From Lepidostoma basale (taxonomy: Eukaryota; Arthropoda; Insecta; Trichoptera; Lepidostomatidae), in contig JAHDVF020000236.1 of the NCBI GenBank assembly GCA_022606425.2, forward strand, positions 496,001 to 560,000: a stretch of DNA of 64,000 nucleotides, given 5' to 3'. Within the stretch, counting starts at the first letter, position 1. Each line of letters begins with the position of its first letter. Shown piece by piece: positions 1-10,626 of the stretch. Under the pieces are notes generated by a model. The model had not been told where the DNA came from, made no database searches, and worked only from the letters and a program-made list of their open reading frames with translations. A program made the position numbers and the translations under genes.

Positions 1-220
1 AAATTATTTGAAAATTATCACTGTTTTATTGGTGTCCATAAATAGATGTTATATTCAGAAAATGGCACGTTTCAAACGTAATTTCAGGTGAATAATAAAT
101 TGATAGGTAAATTACGGAATTCTGAGTAAACATTAAAATACTCAATAAAACATAATTTCAAAGTTTATTTTTAATTTATGATAGGAATAGTGAATCCCAA
201 AAAATCGTTTAGAATATAAT

Positions 221-330
221 AACTAACTAACCATCACGCCGTCTCCCCGAAGGGGTTGGCAGAAAGAATGGACCGCCACGCAATTCTTTCCTTGGATATT
301 GATTGATTTAACATTCATACATCGTGTGAT
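221..330 (-). mobile_element. RTE-A 3'-end fragment
   Basis: About 110 bp of the RTE-A 3' terminus in minus orientation: a short (taac) tail, the conserved 'catcacgccgtctcccc' block, then the coding end up to 'acattcatacatcgtgt'. Matches the end of the long copy at 1506-4165. No TSD seen. Positions 1-220 are AT-rich with nothing recognisable. Confidence 0.85.
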
Positions 331-339
331 TCATAGAAG

Positions 340-561
340 ACTTGCGAAATAGAAGATATCGTTAGATCCAAAAGAAGATACTGGAGGGACCATGTAGCCC
401 GAATGGATGGTGATAGACTCGCATATACATCCGCTTGTGAAATCCCCTCCGGACATCGCCCACCTGAAAGACCGCCTGGAGGGACAGCTGGATCTCATCA
501 TCCGACGAGATATGATTTCTGTGTCACAGATCGTCAGATCTATTAAAAGAAGAAGAAGAAG
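340..561 (+). pseudogene. RT C-terminal relic, family RTE-D
   Basis: One frame reads RRYWRDHVARMDGDR followed by a Pro/Arg/Gly-rich stretch, the usual C-terminus of RTE-type polyproteins ('W..H..RM' then 'GRP..RW'). It ends in a (gaa)n tail just after 'gatctattaaaagaag'. The same ending is found inverted at 29965-30265, so both are 3' ends of one family distinct from RTE-A. Confidence 0.6.
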
Positions 562-721
562 ACATCGTGTCATGGATGCGCGCCGAATATATCATTTATG
601 TATTTGATTTTTTATAAATTAATAGTTTAGTTTATTTATCTAGATATGTGAATATTCCAGAGTTTATTTGTGCCTTAAGCAAGTAAAAATATATGTTGAG
701 ATAAATAAACTCAGATAATTG

Positions 722-910
722 AATAAAAACGATGTTTTAATTTATAACGATTTATTTTTATTTTCTTTATTTAATTAAACATAATGTTGATTTAGAAGTT
801 TCATTGCATTTTATGAGACGACATGTTTCGCCTTGATAAATCATTATTAAGGATTTAATAATGTTTTAGAAAATTGAAAAATGTCGTTTCTGTGAAAATA
901 AATAAAATAA
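722..910 (-). mobile_element. Penelope-type terminal repeat fragment, family F
   Basis: Contains 'gacgacatgtttcgcc', the complement of GGCGAAACAUGUC, flanked by 'tgataaatcattatt'. The same block occurs at 40610-40810 (inverted pair) and 8450-8530. The equivalent of CUGANGA is degenerate here, so this copy would not be catalytic. Confidence 0.5.
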
Positions 911-939
911 TGTTTTTTTCGGTTTATTCGTGTGCCGTA

Positions 940-1085
940 ACTTGTGTTTCTCGACCATAGATTCGAAGATCGTTGCAGTCTCCAGCTTCAGATTAGTGAT
1001 ATTTTTATTATATATAATGCAAAACTACTCTGAAGATGAAGATTGCAACGATCTCTGAATTATTCGTCGAGAAATACTAGTATGA
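940..1085. repeat. Inverted pair of hammerhead-like motifs, family D
   Basis: Two inverted copies of a block containing 'gatcgttgcagtctcc' flank a short AT spacer. The right copy reads CTGAAGA, a hairpin, then GAATTATTCGTC; the left copy is its decayed complement. The family is better preserved at 21600-21830. Confidence 0.5.
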
Positions 1086-1188
1086 TCAAATAGGTACCGA
1101 ACGTAAAAATCTAGGCAATTTTAATAATTTATTGAGAAATCAGTCATTATCACTCATATTTCAAAAGGGGTAGCCAGAAATAATGAAC

Positions 1189-1505
1189 GGCGAACTCCTC
1201 GGCAATAGGAAAATCAGTTGAGCCAAAGCGTTGCCCTAGTACAAATTTCGGGGATTGGGCGTTTGCGGTAGCCGGTCTATCAGCTTGGAACACTCTTCCT
1301 TCACACCTCAGATGCATAAATTATCCGACAGACTTCAGATCTAAGCTGAAAATCCATCTTTTTCATATTTCATACCCAATTTAAAACTTGCATATTTTGT
1401 TCTATTATACTTTCTAATCGATCGCGAATATCAATCAGACGCAGCGTTCACATTTAGATTTAAAACACGTCTTAATGCGCCCTTTAGGTGATTACATCAC
1501 AAAAA
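1189..1505 (+). pseudogene. CR1/L2-like retrotransposon 3' end (left part)
   Basis: Homologous to 35340-35650: the reading frame covers the typical CR1/L2 ORF2 end (GDRAFAVAG..., WN.LPSHLR, F.S.LK.HLF), here with frameshifts and substitutions. The non-coding end ('cttaatgcgccctttagg', 'tgattacatcac') is cut at 1505 by the RTE-A insertion and resumes at 4180. Confidence 0.75.
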
Positions 1506-4165
1506 ATTTGAGGCGATCAAGGATGAGTTTTGGGATAAGGTGAGCGAGACATTGATGTGCAAGAAAGACAATGAAAGGTTAATAATTGCAGGTGATATGA
1601 ATGGTTGGGTGGGAATTCGAAGGAGTGGATATGAGGATTGCCTGGGAAGGTTTGGAGATAGAAGAATAAACGACAATGGAAGGAGACTGCTTGGAGTGTG
1701 CATGGAATGGAGTCTCTTTGTGTCGAACTCCTTTTTTGATCATAAGAGAATCCATCAATATACTTGGGAAAGAGGAAATGAAAGGTCAATTATAGATTAC
1801 GTCATTGTTGACTCTAGATTGCGGGCGGATACTATTGATACGAGGGTTTTCAGGGGAGCCGAAATGGAAACGGATCACTTTTTAGTAGTGGCAAGAGTGA
1901 TCCTTTTCCGGGGATGGCGAACCAGAAGAAGCAAAACAGTGGCCGCACCAACTAGAGTCAAAGTTGAAAAACTACAAAACAATGACGTAAGAGATAATTT
2001 CGTGAGAAAAGTGAACGAAAGATTGTGTGTGTCTGATGTAAATTTGGTGAATGTTGACGATACCTGGGAGTATTTAAAGGAAAGTTTGTGTGAAGCAGCG
2101 AAAGAATCGTGTGGTGTATGTGTACAAGGAAGAAGGAAAGGGGATGCGTGGTGGAATGATGACGTAAAGAGTGCAGTTAAAGAGAAGAAGGATGCTTGGT
2201 TGAATATGCTTTCGATAAATAAGAATGACAGAGGTAAGTATGAAAGTGCAAAAGATTTGTATAAGGTGTGCAAGAAGAAAGTGAAGTCGGTAGTGAAAGT
2301 GCAAAAAGAAAAGCTGAGGGAGGAAGAAGGGCTCAAAATGACAAAGAACTTCGGGGACAATATTAAAATGTTTTGGAAGGAAGTGAAGAAAGCCCGAAAT
2401 CCTCCTGAAAGCGGATGTGTGAAAGCAATTTTGGATAGTGAGGGAAGAATGTTAACGGAAAGTAAGATCGTACAAGAGAGATGGATGGAGTATTTTAAAG
2501 AAATGTATGGTGGTGATACAAGTGTTGATGAAAGCATTAGAACTGGTGTAAACGCGATTGGTATAAATGACAATACAGAAAAAATAAGTATGAATGAGAT
2601 TGAAAGATCTGTGAAAGCAATGAAAAGTGGAAAAGCTGTAGGGTATGACTGCATCGCTATAGAATTTATCAAAAACGGTGGCGAAGTAGTTTCCGCATGG
2701 ATATGTAAACTGTTCAACCAATGCTTGGAGGAGGGATATACCCCACTCGACTGGAGGAGAGCAGTTATCTTGCCTCTGTACAAAGGAAAAGGATCCCATA
2801 TGGAATGTGGAAACTACAGAGCTATTAGTATTTTGAGTGTTGTTGGTAAAATCTATGGCAGAATTTTAATAGAAAGAGTAAGAAAGACGACGAGTGATAG
2901 AGTTTGGGATGTGCAAGGCACTTTTATGAATGGCAGAGGATGCATGGATCAAATTTTTGCACTTCGTACAGTGACAGAGAAGTTTATGGCCAAAAACCGT
3001 AAACTCTTCTGTGCGTTTGTCGATTTGCAAAAAGCATATGATCGCGTAGATAGAGGTAAACTGTGGGAAATATTGTCGGAATATGGAATAAACACAAAAC
3101 TGATCACGGCAATTACATCGCTGTACACAGAAAGCACTGCTAGTGTCAGAGTAAATGGGGATCTTACAGCCTGGTTTGATATCAATAAAGGTGTCAAACA
3201 GGGGTGTGTAATGTCTCCATGGTTGTTTAATCTATATATGGACAAGTGTATGAAAGAGCTGAAAGGGTTGGAAGCAGGTGCAAAAATGGAAGATGTTTCA
3301 GTAAGCTGTTTGTTGTATGCGGACGACGCTGTGCTACTTGCAGACAACGAGCACGAACTGCAAGCCCTGGTGTCTAGGATGTATGAGGTATGCAAGCGAT
3401 ACGATTTGATGATGAATGTGAATATGTCTAAGGTAATGATTTTCGAAAAAGAAGGAAGCATGACAGTGTGCAACATTAGTGTAAACGGTGAAAATCTGGA
3501 ACAAGTGGATGAATTTGTTTATTTAGGAAGTATGTTTACAAAGGATGGGAGGGTGGAGAAGGATATTGAAAGAAGGGTTGGGGCAGGCAACAGAATAAAT
3601 GGTGCACTTAAAGTTGTCATCGCAAACAAAAGCCTATCCAAAAAAGCTAAGATGGCAGTGCACAATGGTGTTCTTGTGCCGACCCTTATGTATGGAAGTG
3701 AAGCATGGAACTGGCAAAAGAAGGATGAAAGTAGAATAAATGCAGTAGAAATGAGATCTCTAAGACGAATGTGTGGCAAATCTGTATATGATAGAGTGAC
3801 AAATGCAAGTATAAGAAGTGAATGTGGTGCGAATGAAAGTGTTATGAACAAAATAAGGAAAGGGTCATTAAGATGGTTTGGACACATGGAAAGAATGAGT
3901 GAAGACAGAATGGTAAAGAAGGTATATGTAAACGGCGTGAACGGAGCTAGAAATAGAGGAAGGCCGAGGAAAACGTGGCACGATCAAATCAATCAAATAT
4001 TGAATGTCGGTCACGTGAGGAGTCGGAAAAATCGACGTGCGTGCATGACAAGATGTATGAATGTAGAGGAAGCGAGAGGCGTATGTCAGGACAGAACAGT
4101 GTGGCGTTCCATTCTTTCTGCCTACCCCTCCGGGGAGACGGCGTGATGGTGAGTTAGTTAGTTAG
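1506..4165 (+). mobile_element. RTE-A retrotransposon, long 5'-truncated copy
   Basis: The 14-bp TSD 'ttacatcacaaaaa' lies at 1492-1505 and 4166-4179, so the insert is 1506-4165, nested in the CR1/L2-like tail. The 5' end is truncated inside the endonuclease. The 3' end has almost no untranslated region: the stop codon is followed by a short (gtta)n tail. A single ORF, a very short 3' UTR and a tetranucleotide tail are hallmarks of the RTE clade. This is the best copy in the window and defines the family. Confidence 0.9.
1540..4146 (+). CDS. RTE-A endonuclease/reverse transcriptase (5'-truncated)
   Basis: 868 codons without a stop; the frame opens upstream at about 1492, so the GTG at 1540 is only a nominal start. 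Residues about 1-125 are the C-terminal half of an endonuclease/exonuclease/phosphatase domain: GDMNGWVG near residue 18, SIIDYVIVD near 83 and TDHF near 110, matching the Asp-Asn, DY and DH motifs of non-LTR endonucleases. The reverse transcriptase follows: 'LPLYKGKG' and 'NYRAIS', the first catalytic Asp at 495 (CAFVDLQKAYDRVD), 'KGVKQGCVMSP', and YADD at 593-596. The C-terminal part has the RTE signature 'YGSEAW', 'RRMCG', 'LRWFGHMERM' and 'RGRPRKTW'. The protein would make first-strand cDNA by target-primed reverse transcription. The endonuclease N-terminus, with its first catalytic residues, is missing, so this copy cannot nick by itself; the reverse transcriptase looks intact. Confidence 0.88.
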   Translation: MSETLMCKKDNERLIIAGDMNGWVGIRRSGYEDCLGRFGDRRINDNGRRLLGVCMEWSLFVSNSFFDHKRIHQYTWERGNERSIIDYVIVDSRLRADTIDTRVFRGAEMETDHFLVVARVILFRGWRTRRSKTVAAPTRVKVEKLQNNDVRDNFVRKVNERLCVSDVNLVNVDDTWEYLKESLCEAAKESCGVCVQGRRKGDAWWNDDVKSAVKEKKDAWLNMLSINKNDRGKYESAKDLYKVCKKKVKSVVKVQKEKLREEEGLKMTKNFGDNIKMFWKEVKKARNPPESGCVKAILDSEGRMLTESKIVQERWMEYFKEMYGGDTSVDESIRTGVNAIGINDNTEKISMNEIERSVKAMKSGKAVGYDCIAIEFIKNGGEVVSAWICKLFNQCLEEGYTPLDWRRAVILPLYKGKGSHMECGNYRAISILSVVGKIYGRILIERVRKTTSDRVWDVQGTFMNGRGCMDQIFALRTVTEKFMAKNRKLFCAFVDLQKAYDRVDRGKLWEILSEYGINTKLITAITSLYTESTASVRVNGDLTAWFDINKGVKQGCVMSPWLFNLYMDKCMKELKGLEAGAKMEDVSVSCLLYADDAVLLADNEHELQALVSRMYEVCKRYDLMMNVNMSKVMIFEKEGSMTVCNISVNGENLEQVDEFVYLGSMFTKDGRVEKDIERRVGAGNRINGALKVVIANKSLSKKAKMAVHNGVLVPTLMYGSEAWNWQKKDESRINAVEMRSLRRMCGKSVYDRVTNASIRSECGANESVMNKIRKGSLRWFGHMERMSEDRMVKKVYVNGVNGARNRGRPRKTWHDQINQILNVGHVRSRKNRRACMTRCMNVEEARGVCQDRTVWRSILSAYPSGETA

Positions 4166-4211
4166 TTACATCACAAAAAGCAGTGCTTTAAAAGTAAGCA
4201 TATTGTTATAA

Positions 4212-4243
<32 letters not shown>

Positions 4244-4246
4244 GAC
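4166..4246 (+). mobile_element. CR1/L2-like 3' end (right part)
   Basis: Continues the element of 1189-1505 after the RTE-A insertion: 'gtgctttaaaagtaagca' and a (tta)n tail at 4216-4240, matching the end at 35640-35690. Confidence 0.7.
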
Positions 4247-4572
4247 AACCACACTGTTCTTTCCTGATATACTTGAACATTTATTCATCGTGTCATATTT
4301 CATGTAGAATTTATATGTACAATTTTATACCATTCTTCCAGAGAGAATATGCTATTTTAACAACTTTTTGCGAATTTAGAAATCTCAAAATATCACATCA
4401 ATTCAGTGTACTATTACTCAAATTTCCAGCAAATTAATCGATTTCTTGTATCCAATTACGGAACTTTAAATCGAATGTTGTGGAAACTTGTCACAACGTA
4501 AACCTTGTCACTCCGTCCGGGGGCGGTAAAGTTTGTATTCTAATTGAGGGAAGTTTGTGTCCAGGAACTTAC

Positions 4573-4719
4573 GCGATAGCATCGATCATGTCCAGCCCCA
4601 TTTCGACGCAGCATCGGGCGTGGTCTTCGCGCGCCTCGGGTAGACCGCTCACGCAGTAGTAGCAATCTCCCAGCAGCTTGATGCGTAGGCAGTGGTGCTC
4701 GGCCGCCAACCGGTCGAAT
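4573..4719 (-). CDS. Adenylyl cyclase C1-domain exon (third in window)
   Basis: 147-bp exon. The acceptor (...ttttcag) ends at 4720 and the donor GTAAGT starts at 4572 on the minus strand. One base completes the Arg codon split from 29536-29628, then 48 codons follow, then GC of the next codon. It reads [14 protein letters not shown], then [16 protein letters not shown], then [20 protein letters not shown] carries the second metal-binding Asp of C1; this is among the most conserved parts of class III transmembrane adenylyl cyclases, which make cAMP from ATP at the plasma membrane under G-protein and, in some types, calcium/calmodulin control. The paralogue (rutabaga, Ac76E, Ac78C or Adcy5/6-like) cannot be fixed from C1 alone. 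No further exon is recognisable in 1-4572, so the next one probably lies beyond the window. Confidence 0.95.
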
Positions 4720-4904
4720 CTGAAAACCGATTCAAATTTAGAAAAAAATATTTTTAAGAAAAAAAAAATATATAAAAAAACGTGTATGTATGTTGTTATG
4801 TACGCACGTAAGAAGTTATAAGTATATGGTGTAACAAAACAACAACAAAAAATCTCAACTTCAATTTTTAAAATCATTTATAATATTTGTCACTTTGTTT
4901 AATC

Positions 4905-5370
4905 CACTATTTAATAAAAAATATTGAAAAACGCGACATGTTTAGGAGGATACCTCCATCTTCAGGTGTAAAAATATAATAAAAACTAACCAAAGCAAGA
5001 CTAATAAAAAACGCATTTAAAATTCGATACAATAATTCAAATTTAAAAATTAACCGGTGCTATTTGTTATAAGTAGGTACCTACAATTAATTTTATACAG
5101 TAAGAACTAAGAATAATATTAAATAATAAAAATACATGATGATTATGTAAAAAAATACATAAAAAAAAAAATTAAAAAAAATTTAAAAAAAAATGTTATT
5201 TGGAAAAAAACATACATTTGAAAAGACAATTTATGCAGAATAATTTATTTATTTCTATATAAAAAATGTCTATTCAAATGTATGTTTTTTTTAATTATAT
5301 TTTTTTGTATATATTTTTTTAATATACATTTTTATATTATCATGAAATTATTATGAAATTAGGTGTCTTT
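4905..5370 (-). mobile_element. Penelope-type repeat, family B (one end)
   Basis: Shares with 9531-10050 the block 'ggtatcc' flanked by gagg/cctc and 'aacatgtcg', plus internal sequence ('aaaaacgcatttaaaattcg'). The hammerhead-like motif is at 4935-4965 on the minus strand: CTGAAGA, stem-loop, TAAAC, AT, GTC. G12 of the conserved GAAA is changed to U. An AT-rich hairpin at 5203-5297 ('acatacatttgaa' against 'ttcaaatgtatgt') lies inside. Confidence 0.55.
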
Positions 5371-5387
5371 ATAATACGTTTATTTCT

Positions 5388-7104
5388 AACTAACTAACTA
5401 ACTAACTAACCATCACGCCGTCTCCCCGAAGGGGTAGGCAGAAAGAATAGACTGCCACACCATTCTTTCCTGACATATTTCTCTCGCTTCCTTAACATTT
5501 ATACATCGTGTCTTGCACGCGCGTCGATTTCTCTGACTCCTCACATAGCCGACATTCAATATTTGATTTATTTGATCGTGCCACGTTTTCCTCGGTCTTC
5601 CTCTATTTCTGGTTCCATTTACATCATTAACATATAATTTTTTTACCATTCTTTCTTCATTCATTCTTTCCATATGTCCAAACCATCTTAATGATCCTTT
5701 CATTATTTTGTTCATGACACTATCATTCGCACCGCATTCACTTCTCATATTTTCATTCGACACTCTATCATACACAGAATATCCACACATACGTCTAAGA
5801 GATCTCATTTCTTCTGCATTTCTTCTACTTTCATCCTTCTTTTGCCAGTTCCATGCTTCGCTTCCATACATAAGGGTCGGTAGAAGAACACCGTTGTGCA
5901 CTGCCATTCTAGATTTTTTGGATAGGTTTTTGTTTGCGATGACAACTTTAGGTGCACCATTCACTTTGTTGCCTGCCCCAACCCTTCTTTCAATATCCCT
6001 CTCCACTCTCCCATCTCTTGTAAACATACTACCTAAATACACGAACTCAACTACTTGCTCCAAATTTTCACCATTCACGCTAATGTTGCAGACTGTCATG
6101 GTTTCTTCCTTTTCAAAAATCATTACCTTGGTCTTATTAACATTCATCATCAGATCATTTCGCATGCATACCTCATACATACAATTCACCAGGACTTGTA
6201 GTTCATGTTCGTTGTCTGCAAGTAGGACAGCGTCATCTGCATACAAGAGACAGCTTACTGACACTCCGCTCATTTTGGCACCTACATCCAACCCTTTCAG
6301 CTCTTTCATACAATTGTCCATATACAGATTAAATAACCACGGGGACATTATACAACCCTGTTTGACACCTTTATTGATATCAAACCAGGCTGTAAGATCT
6401 CCATTTACTCTGACACTAGCAGTGCTTTCCGTGTATAGCGACTTAATTGCCGTGATCAGTTTTGTACTTATTCCATATTCAGACAATATTTTCCACAACT
6501 TTTCTCTATTAAAGTAATCATATGCTTTTTGCAAGTCGACAAACGCACAGAAAAGTTTGCGGTTTTTAGCCAGAAACTTCTCTGTCAATGTACGAAGTTC
6601 AAAAATTTGATCCATACATCCTCTGCCTTTCATAAAGGTACCTTGCACATCCCAAACTTTGTCACTCGTCAATTTTCTTTCTCTTTCTATTAAAATACTG
6701 CCATAGACTGCCAACGACACTCAAAAGACTAATAGCTCTGTGGTTTCCACATTCCACATGCGATCCTTTTCCTTTGTACAGGGGCATAATTACTGCTCTC
6801 CTCCAGTCTAACGGCGTATATCCTTCCTCCAAGCACTGGTTAAATAACTTACATAACCATGCAGAAACCACTTCGCCACCGCTTTTAATAAAGTCAATGG
6901 CAATACAATCAAACCCAACAGCTTTTCCACTTTTCATTGCACTCACGGATCTTTTCATCTCATTCGTACTTATTTTCTCAATATTATCATTCATAGGTCC
7001 CGCACTCGCACTAGTTGTTATACTTTCGATCACGCTTGTATCACCACCATATATCTCCTTAAAATATTCCATCCATCTTTCTTGTATGATCTTACTCTCC
7101 GTTT
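5388..7104 (-). mobile_element. RTE-A copy, 1.7 kb, 5'-truncated
   Basis: The 13-bp TSD 'acgtttatttcta' is at 5376-5388 and 7105-7117. The (taac)n tail starts next to the left TSD copy. The copy begins just upstream of the reverse transcriptase and runs to the 3' end, in the same transcriptional direction as the host adenylyl cyclase gene. Confidence 0.92.
5413..7072 (-). pseudogene. RTE-A reverse transcriptase, frameshifted
   Basis: Two overlapping frames cover the RTE-A protein: 7072-6662 (start at WMEYFKEIYGG, through 'LPLYKGKG'-like MPLYKGKG) and 6720-5413 (435 codons, from the fingers to the C-terminus). A frameshift near 6690 separates them. CAFVDLQKAYDYF keeps the first catalytic Asp and LLYADDAVLLA the YADD box. 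The C-terminus has RWFGHMERMNEERM and RGRPRKTW. The frameshift means no full-length protein, though the downstream frame still holds most of the catalytic core. Confidence 0.88.
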
Positions 7105-7510
7105 ACGTTTATTTCTAGAAGGAATTTTTCGGTAAAGGAATAGTTCTAAGCATAAATCGTCATTTCTAGGTGTCCGTTCTTTCGGATCACCGTGTATAAT
7201 AGCTTCAGGAAATTAAAACAGTAAGACCTTATACCACTTTCAGAATAGAAAACCTTTGAAGTAAAAGTTTTTCCGATTGGTCGATACCGGAAATGAGCGC
7301 CGCTAGCCTGAATTGCAACCGCAATCGTCCGGTTTCCGGATGAGAGATCTTCATTGTAAGGCTTAGAATTTCACTGTATAACGTATGATGTACAACGATC
7401 AAATTTATTTAGAATTTTGTATGAAGGAATTATTAATATTTTATCATATCATATTATTTTTTGATTATAAGAAATTAACACAATCCTATTTAATACGAGT
7501 ACATAATACT

Positions 7511-7567
7511 AACTAACTAACCATCACGCCGTCTCCTCAAAAGGGTAGGCAGAAAGAATGGACTCTC
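7511..7567 (-). mobile_element. Minute 57-bp RTE-A insertion
   Basis: Only the (taac) tail and about 45 bp of the RTE-A 3' end ('catcacgccgtctcct', 'gggtaggcagaaagaatgg'). A perfect 10-bp TSD 'acataatact' is at 7501-7510 and 7568-7577. This is a complete target-primed insertion that stopped almost at once. Confidence 0.9.
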
Positions 7568-7577
7568 ACATAATACT

Positions 7578-8334
7578 ATAAATTATTAAAACGTGTACTT
7601 GTATTTTTATTAAATAATTTATCATTTAATTAAAAGATTTGTTTTTTTAAGAAGTTAAATTTAATTTTAAGGGCATGTCATGTTTTAACATTTAATATAA
7701 ATTATAAATATTGAATATAAATTAAAACATCAGCTTTATAGGATCTTTATTTTATGTTATGGGTATGAAATTTTTTATATTGCTGACAATCATTTTGTAT
7801 TAAATGACATGACATTTTTAATGCTAAAGCAATGCGAAACATTACATTCCATTAAAAACATAAATCGCCAAGAAAATGGATGTTTTAAGTTTTATAACAT
7901 ACTTAATATAATAAGGAATTCATTGTTGCTCAATAAATAATAAAAACAATTTAGAAATGATCGAAAATGGTTTTTATATGTCTCTATTTACAATGAATCA
8001 ATGTTGCCCATTAATTTTAAAAGTGTATTTTTATTTCTAGTTGTGGCTTAGACTTTACATGGAAATGAAAGGCGTTAACGTATTTCAGATGCAATTTACA
8101 AATTGGATTTCCTACTAGTTTGTATGCTTGTGAAAGTTGGAGGGTGCTACTTGAATAAGCTGCTCCGTTCACCCCACGCTGCAACAAGATAACACTGGGT
8201 TTGTCAGCTATTTGCGACGTTCGCCAGATAGATTAGCGCGAGCTTGCGATAGAGCCAGAACTTTTCCTTGAAGGAGATCGCAGATGGCGAAATGCAGGGA
8301 AAACAATTTGAGATAATTTCATCAGCTTAGACGA
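7578..8334. other. AT-rich intron sequence
   Basis: No repeat or gene recognised. 8140-8320 is less AT-rich ('ctgctccgttcaccccacg') but matches nothing else in the window and has no convincing frame. Confidence 0.5.
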
Positions 8335-8650
8335 ATGTATGGTTAATCTATATAATAGAGTGTCAAATGCAAGTAAAATAAGTGAATGCATTGCGACCGA
8401 ACATGAACATCATCGAACGAACATGATCAATTTGATAATGCGTTAGAAAGGTGAAACATGTCATCCCATATAAAATTGAATAAAACCTAGAAGACAGACG
8501 TTTTCATTTATATTATTTATTTAATATCATTAAGATGATTTGGACACATGGAATGAATGAATGAAGAAAGAATAATAAATAAGGTAGGTATATGCAAACG
8601 ATATAAACGGAAATCGGACAAAGACCGAGGAAAACGTGATACGATCAAAT
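8335..8650 (+). pseudogene. Degenerate RTE-A fragment split by a family-F repeat
   Basis: The pieces 'agacgaatgtatgg', 'agagtgtcaaatgcaagt' and later 'attaagatgatttggacaca' match RRMCG and LRWFGHM of the RTE-A C-terminus. About 8450-8530 is foreign: it has 'aggtgaaacatgtcat' and 'agacgttttcattta' as in the family-F repeat at 40610-40810. The reading frame is broken. Confidence 0.6.
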
Positions 8651-9289
8651 CCGAAGTTTGGAGGAGCTGTTCCGAGCGGGGTAGGACAGGTACAGGTTCG
8701 CCGAGGTGATCGTCAACGTTGGTGGGACCCGATAGGGCACTTGGGGAAGAAGAATATACTTGTATTTTACTTCATTTATTATCCTCTTAAGCGATATAGT
8801 ATAGTCAAACATGTACAATTTTTTTCCAATTTATTGACTTCTTCTTCTTCTTGTTTAGTTGAAAAATATTACAGCTCTCTTAACTTTGGATTCAGCAGCT
8901 CCAAGTAAATATATTTCCAAATCAATCTTGACGGTTTATTTAACAAGATTTTTTCTTCTCCCAAGATTCTATTTTCCTTAAATTTTACCTTGGATATAAA
9001 ATATTGTAAACGGATGTAACAAAATAATCCATTATAAAATAATACTATTCGTTATTACTCTATTTGAGATGTTTATACGTTTTCTGGACACGCTTAATAA
9101 AATACAATTTTTTTATTTATTGCTATCAATGAACATAAGTTTCCTCAAACATAGTAGAAATATGGTCACAGCATGTTGCCTAATATATAATAATATACGG
9201 GGGTTGCTTTGTAGCTTTTTTGTATAAAACAAAAATAGAAATTCAGATGTTATGACAAAGGATACAAATGCTATGTCTAATGTTGATAA
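8651..9289. other. AT-rich intron sequence
   Basis: Apart from short low-complexity runs such as (ctt)n at 8840, nothing recognisable was found. Confidence 0.45.
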
Positions 9290-9530
9290 TCTTAAGACGT
9301 TGTGGAATTCCGCCATTATGATTTTTTTATGAATTATGACAGAGTTCTTCCCACCTTCGCATTTATTTTTATCACACGATGATGAGGGTGCTTGGATCAT
9401 GGGGAGAAAAATAATTTTGAAAGCGGATTTTTTTTACGTTCATAAAAAACATGCTATTTTTAACGTTTCTAAGAATGTTAAAAATAACTTATTGAAAGTT
9501 AAGGCATTAAACACTGGAATTCCATAGTAA
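9290..9530. repeat. Decayed family-E-like palindromic repeat
   Basis: The left part ('cttaagacgttgtggaattcc', 'tttttttatgaatta') and the right part ('aaggcattaaacactggaat', inverted) resemble the outer ends of the palindrome at 45770-46060. The motif core has decayed. Confidence 0.45.
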
Positions 9531-10050
9531 TCTACTTTGGGAATTAGAAAAAACATTGTTTAAACCACTTTTAAATAAAAAATAAATATTAAAATATACG
9601 ACATGTTTCAGAGGATACCTCCATTTTACTCCTTTTACTCCTTTGTCCTTAAATACTTTGTCTACATTTAATCTCCTAAGCTCCCATTCCCAATCAAATG
9701 CAAATTATTCATATATTATAAATTATATCTTTTCAAATGTACGTTTATTCTAAATTATATTATCATCATGAATTATTATTATTTAATGTTATTTATTATT
9801 TTACTGTTAAAAAATAATTGTTAATACTTACTTATAACAAAAAACCCAACTTAATTTATAAATTAGAATTTTCGTATCGAATTTTAAATGCGTTTTTTAT
9901 TAGTCTTTCTTTGTTTAGGTTTCGTTATATTTTTACACCTGAAGATGGAGGTATCCTCTGAAACATGTCGTGTATTTTAATATATATATATATATATATT
10001 TATTTTATTAAAAAACGGTTTAAACAATGTTTTTCTAATTCCCGAAGTAA
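9531..10050. mobile_element. Penelope-type palindromic element, family B
   Basis: The ends are long inverted repeats: 'gggaattagaaaaaacattg' at the left against 'caatgtttttctaattccc' at the right, with 'aacatgtcg'/'cgacatgtt' in both arms. The right arm carries an intact-looking hammerhead motif at 9939-9969. The middle is AT-rich and non-coding. Confidence 0.65.
9939..9969 (+). ncRNA. Hammerhead-ribozyme-like motif, family B
   Basis: Core pieces in order: CTGAAGA (fits CUGANGA), one extra U, a GAGG/CCUC stem with a UAU loop, GAAAC, AU, GUC. The flanks pair as helix I: UACAC just before and GUGUA just after. Helix III is only A-U and C-G closed by two bases, the minimal form known in Penelope-like elements, which is thought to need dimers. 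The extra base between A9 and helix II is a departure from the textbook core. Confidence 0.6.
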
Positions 10051-10507
10051 ATGTTAAAATTATCTGTTAAAGAAGAAAGTTTAAATGTTCCGAAATCTGT
10101 TACAGTTGAAAAGTAAATTTATCTTTTGTATAATATTCGTATTTTGGTGGAAAATCCACGTAGAGTTTGTTTAGTTTTTCTGTAACAAAACGATATGTTT
10201 ACCGCGGCATTTGTAAAGGTCATTACATGTCGCGGTGTAGGTGAGCATGGAGAAATGCGTGGAATGTACCCAAATCATTCATCCGTAGGATATTCTAATG
10301 GTACTTCACATTACACCCCTTGATATTTCACCGCCATTTTGATCTTTAAATATTGCGAATATCAAATTCAAATTATTTCGATATTGATTATAATAATTTT
10401 GTTCCTTAGTTAGATCTTATTAAATTATTCTATATGATATATTTCTAATTATTATAATATATTTTTTCTGAAAAAAAGAAGAAAAAAAGAAATTAAATAG
10501 ACAATAT

Positions 10508-10626
10508 GTGCGACATCTAAAAAGAACATTTTGGGTTAAATTATTTTGTATTTTACATTATTTGTTTTAGATTTATTTTGTGGATGTTGAACTATCGAAG
10601 TGTACGCGGGAGATGCCTATTGATGG
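10508..10626 (+). mobile_element. SINE-like repeat sharing RTE-A tail (left part)
   Basis: Matches the complement of 27640-27785: 'aagaacattttgggttaaat', 'ttgttttagatttatt', 'cgggagatgcctattg'. It is interrupted after 10626 by a Jockey-like tail and resumes at 11153. Confidence 0.65.

Noticed and set aside
1875..2783. 302-codon open frame antisense to the RTE-A ORF, and similar antisense frames at 2949-3476 and 5708-6517
   Set aside because: Shadow frames of a long coding sequence; the composition mirrors the sense codons and no protein family is recognised.
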